Shown here one piece after another: positions 46,232-53,710 of a DNA stretch of 64,000 nt (its first letter is position 1; the number at the start of each line of letters is the position of its first letter). The DNA is from Altibacter sp. HG106. Its GTDB lineage: Bacteria > Bacteroidota > Bacteroidia > Flavobacteriales > Flavobacteriaceae. The notes beneath the pieces are model-generated. The model was not told the DNA's origin and searched no databases. It was given only the letters and a program-made list of their open reading frames with translations. The position numbers were made by a program, and so were the translations under genes. The stretch is taken from the NCBI RefSeq assembly GCF_028561755.1, contig NZ_JAQQTD010000001.1, positions 539,159-603,158 of the forward strand, written 5' to 3'.

Positions 46232-46272
46232 AAAAAAATGCTTCAGAAATTAAGACAACTTCTGAAGCATTT
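46232..46272 (-). terminator. Intrinsic terminator of the BNR-propeller gene
   Basis: On the minus strand AAATGCTTCAGAA - loop - TTCTGAAGCATTT has a perfect 13-bp stem followed by more T residues. It insulates recR from upstream transcription. Confidence 0.85.
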
Positions 46273-46292
46273 ATAGCGGTATTAGCAGCTAT

Positions 46293-48776
46293 TTACTGCT
46301 TAATAAATTTTTGAGTGAGCGTCCCTTCCGAAGTACTTACACGAACAAAATAAATACCTGCCCGCAACTGATCTACAGCGATGGTGTGCGTCCCAGAAAT
46401 ATCCACATCACGCTGATACACGACTAGTTTTCCAAGCGTATCGAACATTCTAATATCCACAGCGTTTTGATTCTCCATAGCTATGTTCAAGCGATCTGAA
46501 GAGGGGTTTGGAAAGATTTGGAAGCTATTGGCAGCATCGAAATCGGCTATTGATAAGTTTCCATCAAATTTTGGCGATGCCCAGAGTCCGCGTCCATACG
46601 TACCCGCATAGATATTTCCATCTACGTGATTAATCTCCAGCTCGTTGACAATCACATTGGGGATTCCATTATTAAAAGGCACCCAATCTGAAATGCGGTC
46701 ATCAATGTAGTAGATACCGTAATCCATTCCGAGATACAGGCCATTATGCGCATTGGTATCCCAGGCTACCGCCAGAGCACTAAAGCTAGGTAATGCACTG
46801 TTTAGTGTAGACCAGGTGGCCCCGCCGTCTTCAGAAACCAATACTTGTAATGATGATGTGGTTGCTACCGCTATCTTGTCAGGATTCGTGGGATGAACAG
46901 CAATGGAGTTAATGTTACCTCCCGGAAGCGTTTGCTGTGTCCAATTGGTGGCGCCACCATCGCCGGTTCTGTATAAAAAAGGCCCGTGAGACGCATACAT
47001 CACCTGATTGTTGGAAGGAGCAATCTTCATCTGGTCTAGATTCGTACCAAAGTTTTGAGAAATTGACGTCCAACTACTTCCTTTATTTGTTGATTTGTAG
47101 ACATTCGAATATCCGAGATAAATGGTATTGGAAACCGCTGGGTCTTGTTCGAAGGGCGTCACCCAATTTCCGAAGCCGGCTCCCGGCTCGTTCAGGTTGA
47201 TGATACTGGCGGCGCCATTATCGGTTCGGTACATTCTACCGTTCTGAATCATCCCGTACATCACGTCTGTGTCATCTTTATCCACAAAATTCTCCATCCC
47301 ATCGGCGCCTAACCAATCTTTCCAGCCTTCCGATTGCGAATAGAATGAAGAACCGTTGTCCTGTGAACCTCCGTTCACCACCACATCGGCCGTTTGTGAT
47401 ACTCCAATTTTATAAAATTGACGGATACCTACACCTGTAGTCAAATCTTCGAAATAATCAGCCGTAAGATTGGTGGTATTTTCAGCTTTAAAAATTCCAC
47501 CATCGGTACCGGCATAAAGCGTCGTACCAGCGAATACTAAAATATCCACATCGGCATGGCAATAGCCGCGTCCAGCTGCAAAAGCTTGATCGGGGATCCA
47601 ATCGGAAGTACATTCCATAGTGACTCCCGCGTCTAGAGACCGCCATGTTAAGACCCCGGCAATATGTACCTCATCCACATCTTGTGGGTTTACGGCAATA
47701 TCCATATCACGTGGCGCCTGACCACTATTGTCATTTCCGGTAGTGCTATACCCGAAGAAATTCAGCGTCCCGTGATTTCGTTCTACAAAGGTTGTTCCTT
47801 CGTCGGAAGAGTAATACAATCCTCCAAAGGTATTATTGTTGGCATCCAACACATAGACTACGCTCGGATCATTAGGGGAAACGGCCAACATTTTCGCACC
47901 GCTGTCAAATCCTGAAAGGGCAACAAATGTGGCTCCCCCGTCGGTTGATTTATGCACACTCTGCGAACCGGCATACACCACCGAAGGATCACCCGGTTTG
48001 AACTCAACATCATAGCCATTGCCTGAAATCACTTGATTCCAGGTCACACCACCATCGGTTGAACGATAGATACCGGCATTCTGACTGGACGCAAAAATGA
48101 TATCCGAATTGGTAGGATGAATTTTCACTTGATTGATAAGTGAATTACTCAAATCGGCCAGTAAGGTCCAAGTAGCACCCGCATCAGTTGATTTGAAAAT
48201 GATGCCACTGGAAGAGCCAAAATAGTACGTATCGCTATCCTGCGGATCAATAGTTACCGAATACACATACATATTGGTAAAATTATCATTGAGGGGCGTC
48301 CAGGTAGCACCGCCATCGATTGTGCGCCATACGCCGCCGGTATTGGCGCCGATGATCATGTGATCGCTGTTCGTTTCATCTATGGCTACCCCTGTAACAC
48401 GCCCTACTCCCGGATTCCAGGAGGTGGTAGCGTTCCAATCGACCGGCCCCAGATCTGACCAATTATCGTTCAGTCTCAGCTCGCTTTCTGTTTCATTGAG
48501 GTAGGCATTGTAGCGTTGCCATTCGGCCCAACGCTCGGCAACGGTAGGAAGGTAACCCTCTTCATTCTGCAAGCGCAGCGCCATATATTCCCATCGTTTA
48601 AATTGTTTGTATCCAGACCCACGTCCTTTATCCTTATCAGCGAAATAGGCTTCTGCCGCGTCAATAATTTCGGTGACCCTGTATTCTCCCGATTCTATCA
48701 TTTCTAGGTATTCCTGTGCGGAAGCAGAAAAACCAATCGATAACAGCATTACGGTTGCTAGTACTTTAATTTTCAT
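46293..48776 (-). CDS. Secreted BNR/sortilin-type propeller protein with T9SS sorting domain
   Basis: 827 residues. The signal peptide is MKIKVLATVMLLSIGFSASAQ. At least eight BNR/Asp-box units follow (WRTIDGGATWTPL, FKSTDAGATWTLL, YRSTDGGVTWNQV, HKSTDGGATFVAL, WRSLDAGVT, YKSTNKGSSWTSI, YRTGDGGATNW, VSEDGGATWSTL), making one or two large propellers as in VPS10/sortilin-like or glycosidase proteins. No sialidase active site is evident. The last ~75 residues (NSFQIFPNPSSDRLNI ... GIYFVRVSTSEGTLTQKFIKQ) are a T9SS type A domain. It is expected at the cell surface; ligand unknown. Confidence 0.94.
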   Translation of the reverse strand: MKIKVLATVMLLSIGFSASAQEYLEMIESGEYRVTEIIDAAEAYFADKDKGRGSGYKQFKRWEYMALRLQNEEGYLPTVAERWAEWQRYNAYLNETESELRLNDNWSDLGPVDWNATTSWNPGVGRVTGVAIDETNSDHMIIGANTGGVWRTIDGGATWTPLNDNFTNMYVYSVTIDPQDSDTYYFGSSSGIIFKSTDAGATWTLLADLSNSLINQVKIHPTNSDIIFASSQNAGIYRSTDGGVTWNQVISGNGYDVEFKPGDPSVVYAGSQSVHKSTDGGATFVALSGFDSGAKMLAVSPNDPSVVYVLDANNNTFGGLYYSSDEGTTFVERNHGTLNFFGYSTTGNDNSGQAPRDMDIAVNPQDVDEVHIAGVLTWRSLDAGVTMECTSDWIPDQAFAAGRGYCHADVDILVFAGTTLYAGTDGGIFKAENTTNLTADYFEDLTTGVGIRQFYKIGVSQTADVVVNGGSQDNGSSFYSQSEGWKDWLGADGMENFVDKDDTDVMYGMIQNGRMYRTDNGAASIINLNEPGAGFGNWVTPFEQDPAVSNTIYLGYSNVYKSTNKGSSWTSISQNFGTNLDQMKIAPSNNQVMYASHGPFLYRTGDGGATNWTQQTLPGGNINSIAVHPTNPDKIAVATTSSLQVLVSEDGGATWSTLNSALPSFSALAVAWDTNAHNGLYLGMDYGIYYIDDRISDWVPFNNGIPNVIVNELEINHVDGNIYAGTYGRGLWASPKFDGNLSIADFDAANSFQIFPNPSSDRLNIAMENQNAVDIRMFDTLGKLVVYQRDVDISGTHTIAVDQLRAGIYFVRVSTSEGTLTQKFIKQ

Positions 48777-48813
48777 ATCTGTAGGCTTGTGGTTAACAAT
48801 TTTTTAAGAGTTT

Positions 48814-48821
48814 CAAAAATA
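48814..48821 (-). promoter_or_regulatory. TATTTTTG -7 element for the BNR-propeller gene
   Basis: A perfect TAnnTTTG on the minus strand, 37 bases before the ATG. The divergent symporter promoter starts 33 bases away. Confidence 0.6.
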
Positions 48822-48854
48822 AATAAAAACCGATTTATAGGTTGTTAAAGTTTG

Positions 48855-48862
48855 TATTTTTG
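48855..48862 (+). promoter_or_regulatory. TATTTTTG -7 element for the symporter
   Basis: A perfect TAnnTTTG on the plus strand, 17 bases before the ATG at 48880. Confidence 0.65.
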
Positions 48863-48879
48863 AGGAAATTCAACAATCC

Positions 48880-50325
48880 ATGCAACCCATCCATATCCTT
48901 ATTCTTATTGCTGCCTATTTTGGTGTGCTTTTGCTCATCTCTCATTTTACCAATAAGACGGGAAGCAATGATGAGTTCTTTAAAGCCGGAAGACAATCGC
49001 CCTGGTATTTGGTAGCCTTCGGAATGATTGGCGCGAGTTTAAGTGGCGTAACGTTTGTTTCGGTGCCGGGTTGGGTAGAAGCTTCTAAATTTAGTTACTT
49101 TCAAGTGGTCTTAGGGTATACGGTAGGATATGCCGTAATTGGATTGGTTTTGTTACCACTGTATTACCGACTCAATCTTACCTCCATTTACACCTATCTA
49201 CAAGGTCGGTTTGGCAATCATTCTTATAAAACAGGTGCTTCGTTCTTCTTGCTCTCCCGCATTGTAGGCGCTAGTTTCAGATTGTATCTGGTTGCCATCG
49301 TATTACAAGAATTGGTGTTTGACGCGATGGGAGTAGCTTTCTGGGTGACCGTGTCCATCACCATTTTGCTTATTTGGCTCTACACTTTCCGCAGTGGGAT
49401 CAAAACAATTGTATGGACGGATACACTTCAAACACTATTTATGCTGCTGGCGGTAGGGGTGGCTATTTACTTCGTTTCCGAAGAAATGGGACTCAATGCC
49501 GGGTCATTGTTCACCTTTATTGCAGAAAGTGATCTATCTCAAATGTTTTTCTTTGACGATTGGAAAAGCGGTGATCATTTTGTCAAACAATTCTTGAGTG
49601 GAGCTTTTATCGCTATTGTAATGACAGGCTTAGATCAAGACATGATGCAGAAAAACCTCACTTGTCGCAATCTCAAAGACGCTCAGAAAAACATGTTTTG
49701 GTTTACCTTGGTGCTTACGGTAGTGAATTTTATTTTTCTCACCTTGGGGTTATTACTCACCGTCTATGCACAACAGAACGGAATTGACGCACAGCGCGAC
49801 ACCTTGTTCCCAACAATCGCCGTGAACTCTGGATTAGGCCCCGGCATCGCCATTTTCTTTCTGCTCGGTTTAATTGCTGCCGCTTACAGTAGCGCCGACA
49901 GTGCCTTGACCTCCCTGACCACCTCTTACAGCATCGACATCCTTGAAATTGAAAAGAAGTATGCGCCTAAGGAACAAATTAAAATTAGAAAGCGCATCCA
50001 TATCGTTATGTCGCTGGTGTTAATGGCAGTAATCATTTTCTTCAACTATGTAATTGGTGATGCTTCCGTAATTGCCAAGGTTTTCACCTTTGCAGGATAC
50101 ACTTACGGACCTTTGTTAGGACTTTATGCTTTTGGATTGTTTTCCAAACAACAGGTAAAAGATAAGTACGTACCAATTGTGGCTATACTAGCCCCTATTT
50201 TAGGAGGCATTATTAGTTATGTTTGCACCGCGTATCTCAGTTTTGATTGGGGCTTCTTTATCTTAATTCTGAACGGGGCATTGACCTTACTAGGTTTAGT
50301 ACTGATTCGAACCCAACAGCACTAA
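48880..50325 (+). CDS. Sodium:solute symporter (SSS family)
   Basis: 481 residues with about 13 membrane helices, fitting the SSS/LeuT-fold transporters that use a sodium gradient to import sugars, amino acids, vitamins or anions. Family marks include FFKAGRQSPWYLVAFGMIGASLSGVTFVSVPGW in the first helices and GLIAAAYSSADSALTSLTTSYSIDIL, the conserved helix with the sodium-site Ser pair. The substrate cannot be read. The final 30 bases overlap the end of the convergent CoA-binding protein gene. Confidence 0.93.
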   Translation: MQPIHILILIAAYFGVLLLISHFTNKTGSNDEFFKAGRQSPWYLVAFGMIGASLSGVTFVSVPGWVEASKFSYFQVVLGYTVGYAVIGLVLLPLYYRLNLTSIYTYLQGRFGNHSYKTGASFFLLSRIVGASFRLYLVAIVLQELVFDAMGVAFWVTVSITILLIWLYTFRSGIKTIVWTDTLQTLFMLLAVGVAIYFVSEEMGLNAGSLFTFIAESDLSQMFFFDDWKSGDHFVKQFLSGAFIAIVMTGLDQDMMQKNLTCRNLKDAQKNMFWFTLVLTVVNFIFLTLGLLLTVYAQQNGIDAQRDTLFPTIAVNSGLGPGIAIFFLLGLIAAAYSSADSALTSLTTSYSIDILEIEKKYAPKEQIKIRKRIHIVMSLVLMAVIIFFNYVIGDASVIAKVFTFAGYTYGPLLGLYAFGLFSKQQVKDKYVPIVAILAPILGGIISYVCTAYLSFDWGFFILILNGALTLLGLVLIRTQQH

Positions 50326-50655
50326 GGTACACGCCACCTCAACCTCGATCTCTTCCTTCCGAAGTATTTCGAAGAACTCGGGGTTTTCGGTACCGGGGTT
50401 GAAGAGCACCCGTTCCGGTTTCAGCGAGAGAATATAGTCGTAATAAGGTTCTTGCCGCTTTGGGTTTAGATACAAGGTTACTGTATGTACGTCTTCAAAA
50501 GGAACAGATTCGGTTTCGATATCAACGCCGGCCACCACGCCCGCTCTCAAACCAATGGCTACCGTTGGGACATTTTTCGCCACCAATCGATTGATAGCCA
50601 AATGTGAATATCGTGAGGGCTTTAAGCTCGCCCCAAGTACTAAGGTCTTTTTCAT
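50296..50655 (-). CDS. CoA-binding (YccU-like) Rossmann-fold protein
   Basis: 119 residues from the ATG at 50655 (MKKTLVLGASLKPSRYSHLAINRLV). A TTG eight codons upstream is rejected because it adds nothing conserved. The pattern GASxKPxRYS and RVLFNPGTENPEFFEILRKEEIEVEVACTLVLL fit the CoA_binding_2 family. Function unknown. The 3' end overlaps the symporter by 30 bases in convergent orientation, and the gene faces away from the small-RNA unit that follows. Confidence 0.85.
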   Translation of the reverse strand: MKKTLVLGASLKPSRYSHLAINRLVAKNVPTVAIGLRAGVVAGVDIETESVPFEDVHTVTLYLNPKRQEPYYDYILSLKPERVLFNPGTENPEFFEILRKEEIEVEVACTLVLLGSNQY

Positions 50656-50720
50656 GGCAATCGAAATTAGAGGATTCAAAAACTGCCTTTCATTAAAAGT
50701 ATGTTAAAGTTTCAGCACGG

Positions 50721-50748
50721 TGTAACAATCCCTATGGAATTCCGTCTA
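50721..50748 (+). promoter_or_regulatory. Putative ECF-sigma promoter A: TGTAAC-N16-CGTCTA
   Basis: TGTAAC (50721-50726), 16 bp, CGTCTA (50743-50748). The bases after the -10 (TATAGAATAGAG) match those at the promoter at 53.5 kb in 10 of 12 positions. No TAnnTTTG element is near. Confidence 0.65.
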
Positions 50749-50755
50749 TAGAATA

Positions 50756-50860
50756 GAGATATTTCTAACTTTCTTCGCTGTGAAAATTTTTACGTTGATG
50801 GTTAGTGTTAATAATAGCAGTGAAGAAAATAGCCCGAGGTTCTAGACCTCGGGTTTTTTT
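50756..50860 (+). ncRNA. Candidate small RNA A upstream of the receptor gene
   Basis: Predicted from promoter A to the terminator. An 11-bp stem pairs 50770-50780 (T-TTCTTCGCTG) with 50818-50828 (CAGTGAAGAA-A, one G-U pair) and closes a 37-nt loop. Two bases later the terminator begins: AGCCCGAGGT-tctag-ACCTCGGGTTTTTTT (50831-50860). No protein gene precedes the terminator on this strand, so it ends an RNA of its own. The transcription start is estimated, not seen. Loop bases 50794-50802 could pair weakly (9 bp, two G-U) with the receptor leader at 50981-50989. Confidence 0.6.
50830..50860 (+). terminator. Orphan intrinsic terminator (end of candidate small RNA A)
   Basis: A nine-to-ten-base-pair GC-rich stem with a five-base loop and seven T residues. 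Only the plus orientation has the T-run, and there is no upstream plus-strand gene within the gap. Confidence 0.85.
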
Positions 50861-50882
50861 ATGCAAAAAACATTCCTTTTGC

Positions 50883-50910
50883 TGTAACAGAATTCGATTA
50901 CAGGCGTCAT
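50883..50910 (+). promoter_or_regulatory. Putative ECF-sigma promoter B of the receptor gene: TGTAAC-N16-CGTCAT
   Basis: TGTAAC (50883-50888), 16 bp, CGTCAT (50905-50910), about 107 bases ahead of the receptor ATG. It has the same spacing and near-identical elements as promoters A and C. Confidence 0.6.
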
Positions 50911-51017
50911 AATTAGAGCGAGGTTATTTCTGCGGAATTCTGTCATCAGGAATTATGCTATACAAGTTACCTTGTTTTACATCATCAATCAGAAAACAAT
51001 CAGTAATCAATCAAAAA

Positions 51018-53453
51018 ATGAAACAGTTATCTTTATTTCTCCTATGCTTATGGAGCACCCTCACCTTTGCCCTCACCGAACCCGATCGACCCGGAACCAT
51101 TTCTGGAACCGTTTTCGATAAGATTTTAGCGCAACCACTTCCCTACGTTACCGTAGTGGTAAAAGACCTACAAGGCAACACAGTAACCGGCGGCGTTACC
51201 AATGACGAAGGATACTTTCAGATTAAAGAAATTCCGGAAGGAAAGAGCCAGGTATCCATTACTTATATTGGCTATAAAACCTACCAAACCCAGATCGAGA
51301 TCAAACGCGGGCAGCGCACTCTTGAAATGGGACGTATTCTGTTGGAAGAAGATGTGGCTGCCCTAGACGAGGTGGTGGTTACCGCCGAACGCACCACCAT
51401 CGAACAAAAACTGGATCGCAAAGTTATTACGGTAGGAAAAGACCTTACTACTTCTGGGCCTACAGCCTCAGATATCATGAACAACTTACCTTCCGTAAAT
51501 GTCGATCAACAAAGTGGCGAACTTTCCATGCGAGGCAATCAGAACGTTCGTGTGATGGTTGACGGAAAACTTACCAATGTTCCCGTGGCCCAATTGCTGA
51601 AGCAGATTCCCTCAACCTCCATCAAACAGATCGAATTGATCACCAATCCCTCTGCGAAATACAATCCGGAAGGCATGAGCGGTATCATCAATATCATTCT
51701 CCATAAAAATGTCAATATAGGTTTCAACGGAAACGCCAACGTGGCCCTTACCTATGAAAATCAGCCAAAGTTCAACAGCAGTATCGATATGAATTACCGC
51801 AACGGAAAATTCAATCTCTACGGAAACTGGGGACACAACACTTCCAAAAATGAGAACTACGGAAACATACGCCGCCCGGAAGATACGTCAGAACAGTTCT
51901 TCAACTTTTTAGATGATAGTCAGTCGAATTTATTTAAAGTCGGACTCGATTTCTACCTCAACGACAAAAACACCTTATCGTTCTTTACCAATCAAAATCT
52001 TTTCGAAGGAAGCACGCTGGGCAATGTCAATATTCTGTTTTATGAGATGCCAAGTCAGAATTTACAACAGCTATTCGATAATGAATCAGACAATCAATCG
52101 TCGCAGTACAACTTCGACTATAAATTGTTGTTTGCCAAAGAAGGGCACAATATTGAGTTGGAAGCCGATTACAATACCTTCGGGAGCGATGAACTCGCCA
52201 ACTTCCAGTTCAACGGTGCTTCGTTTATTGATGACTACACCGACTTTGTAGCTACCGAACGAGATCGCTTAACCGTAAACCTCGACTATGTAAATCCGTT
52301 GAGTGCATCTGCAAAACTGGAAGCGGGACTTCAAGCGCGGCTCTTTCAGACGGATATTGACTATCGCTCTACGGGACAGACATTCAACAGCAACGGAGAT
52401 TTGGTAGACACTCCAGACACCAAATTCGAATATGCCCGAGATATTTATTCGGCCTACGCCACCTACGGAAAGGAGTGGGAAAAATTTTCGGTGCAAATTG
52501 GTGCCCGTGTCGAACGCGTAGAAGTAAAAGCAGATACCAACAGCATTCGGGCGTTTACCAACAACTATGTACAAGTATATCCTTCGGCCTTTGTCACCTA
52601 TACCCCTAGTGAACAAAACCAGTATCAACTGAGCTATAGTCGGCGTGTCGATCGTCCCGGCTTGAACCAGGTAAATCCAATTCGAGAGTGGGCTACGCCT
52701 TTGATATCTTCCTTCGGAAATACACAATTATTACCGCAATTTACCAACTCTATTGAAACCAATTACACCCGAAACTTAAAGAAAGGGAGTATTACAGCGG
52801 GCGTCTTTTTCCGAAGCATAGAAGACGAGATCAACAGAGCGCTTTTTATCGATAGAACCGATTTGAACAAAGTGATCTTGTCGTACGATAACTTTAGTAG
52901 CACGAGTGCTTACGGTTTTGAAATATCCAGTAATTACCGTCCGGCAAAATGGTGGAATTTCAATTTCAGTTTCGACCTGTATCAACAAACCCAAAAAGGA
53001 ATTTCAGAACGTGTTGACAGCCCCAGCAGCAACCCAACGGTGGCAGACATTGTTTCAGAAACCATAGAAGTAGACAACCTGGCCTACAATGCTCGTATGA
53101 TCAATAATTTTAAAGTGTCTGAAAAATTGACCTTATCTGCCTTTGGTTTTTACCGCGGAAAGAATCGCACCCTTCAATTTGACATCGACCCTATGTACTT
53201 TGTCAACATCGGGGCACGATATAGTTTGTGGGACGGACAGGGTACGTTTAGCATTAACTACAACGATATTTTTGACACCATGCAATTTGCTTTTGAAGGA
53301 AATCGTCCCTACGCACAAATTGGCGCTTTTAATTGGGAAAGCAATACAGTGAACGTTTCGCTGGCATATAGATTTGGAGGTGGAAAGTATCGTGCAAAAT
53401 CTAGAAAACGGCGAGACGACAATGAAAAATCAGGCAGCGGCGGAATTTTCTAA
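51018..53453 (+). CDS. TonB-dependent-receptor-like outer membrane protein (CarboxypepD-reg / plug / OMP_b-brl_3)
   Basis: 811 residues from the ATG at 51018. An in-frame ATG at 50955 is rejected because MKQLSLFLLCLWSTLTFA is a proper signal peptide. Residues ~28-120 are a carboxypeptidase-regulatory-like domain (ISGTVFDKILAQPLPYVTVVVKD...GYFQIKEIPEGKSQVSITYIGYKTYQ). Residues ~125-225 are a plug domain (GPTASDIMNNLPSVNVDQQ, SMRGNQNVRVMVDGK). The rest is a beta-barrel of the Outer-membrane beta-barrel_3 type ending in a basic-glycine tail. No SusD partner is present, which argues against a polysaccharide system; the ligand may be a peptide, metal or signal. It lies between two ECF-type small-RNA units and has a similar promoter. 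Confidence 0.92.
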   Translation: MKQLSLFLLCLWSTLTFALTEPDRPGTISGTVFDKILAQPLPYVTVVVKDLQGNTVTGGVTNDEGYFQIKEIPEGKSQVSITYIGYKTYQTQIEIKRGQRTLEMGRILLEEDVAALDEVVVTAERTTIEQKLDRKVITVGKDLTTSGPTASDIMNNLPSVNVDQQSGELSMRGNQNVRVMVDGKLTNVPVAQLLKQIPSTSIKQIELITNPSAKYNPEGMSGIINIILHKNVNIGFNGNANVALTYENQPKFNSSIDMNYRNGKFNLYGNWGHNTSKNENYGNIRRPEDTSEQFFNFLDDSQSNLFKVGLDFYLNDKNTLSFFTNQNLFEGSTLGNVNILFYEMPSQNLQQLFDNESDNQSSQYNFDYKLLFAKEGHNIELEADYNTFGSDELANFQFNGASFIDDYTDFVATERDRLTVNLDYVNPLSASAKLEAGLQARLFQTDIDYRSTGQTFNSNGDLVDTPDTKFEYARDIYSAYATYGKEWEKFSVQIGARVERVEVKADTNSIRAFTNNYVQVYPSAFVTYTPSEQNQYQLSYSRRVDRPGLNQVNPIREWATPLISSFGNTQLLPQFTNSIETNYTRNLKKGSITAGVFFRSIEDEINRALFIDRTDLNKVILSYDNFSSTSAYGFEISSNYRPAKWWNFNFSFDLYQQTQKGISERVDSPSSNPTVADIVSETIEVDNLAYNARMINNFKVSEKLTLSAFGFYRGKNRTLQFDIDPMYFVNIGARYSLWDGQGTFSINYNDIFDTMQFAFEGNRPYAQIGAFNWESNTVNVSLAYRFGGGKYRAKSRKRRDDNEKSGSGGIF

Positions 53454-53501
53454 GTAGGTGACGTTCAAAATGTTATTATAACGTTAAATACACCACCTCC
53501 A

Positions 53502-53529
53502 TGCAACATTTGGCACATTTTTTAGTCTA
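53502..53529 (+). promoter_or_regulatory. Putative ECF-sigma promoter C: TGCAAC-N16-AGTCTA
   Basis: TGCAAC (53502-53507), 16 bp, AGTCTA (53524-53529), followed by TATATAATAGAA. It is one substitution per box away from promoter A, with identical spacing. Confidence 0.55.
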
Positions 53530-53536
53530 TATAATA

Positions 53537-53633
53537 GAACCTAAAAGTTCTTTATGATTTATTTGAATTAGCCATTCTACAAAATGAACCACTTTTTAGG
53601 TTAAGAAACCCCTCTCATGAGGGGTTTTTCTCT
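53537..53633 (+). ncRNA. Candidate small RNA B downstream of the receptor gene
   Basis: Predicted from promoter C to the terminator at 53606-53632. A 10-bp stem pairs 53538-53547 (AACCTAAAAG) with 53593-53602 (TTTTTAGGTT, one G-U pair) and closes a 45-nt loop; the terminator stem follows three bases later. Order and size match candidate RNA A, although the primary sequences differ. It could instead be the 3' untranslated end of the receptor mRNA; both can be true. Only tiny frames (6 codons or fewer) are present. Confidence 0.55.
53606..53633 (+). terminator. Intrinsic terminator after the receptor gene / small RNA B
   Basis: AAACCCCTC-tcat-GAGGGGTTTTTC: a GC-rich stem with a tetraloop and five T residues, about 150 bases after the receptor stop. 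Confidence 0.85.
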
Positions 53634-53657
53634 TTGAAGATACCCGGTATTGGGTAT

Positions 53658-53687
53658 TTTGTGCGTCTTTATCTACCGCTACATTTG
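53658..53687 (+). promoter_or_regulatory. Primary-sigma promoter of the Kelch lipoprotein: TTTG-N18-TACATTTG
   Basis: TTTG at 53658-53661, 18 bp, TACATTTG at 53680-53687, then the ATG at 53711. It is a good two-part match to the Bacteroidota consensus, so this gene is under the housekeeping sigma and not the ECF class of its neighbours. Confidence 0.7.
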
Positions 53688-53710
53688 AACCCATAACCCA
53701 ATCAATTTCA

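Larger units (their letters stand above)
50656..51017. other. 362-base intergenic region with an orphan small transcript unit and the receptor promoter
   Basis: The gap between the divergent CoA-binding gene and the receptor gene holds, in order on the plus strand: an ECF-type promoter (50721-50748), a predicted ~100-nt structured RNA (about 50756-50860) ending at a strong terminator, and a second ECF-type promoter (50883-50910) with a ~100-base receptor leader. The only open frame in the RNA is a 15-codon one at 50798-50845 that stops in the terminator stem. Confidence 0.75.

Noticed and set aside
50798..50845. 15-codon open frame inside candidate small RNA A
   Set aside because: It ends within the terminator stem, has no ribosome-binding signal or hydrophobic character, and such short frames are expected by chance.
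53510..53524. Sigma-54-like TTGGCAC in promoter C
   Set aside because: The required GC at the -12 position is missing (TTAG instead of TTGC) and the ECF-type pair with a 16-bp spacer explains the region better.
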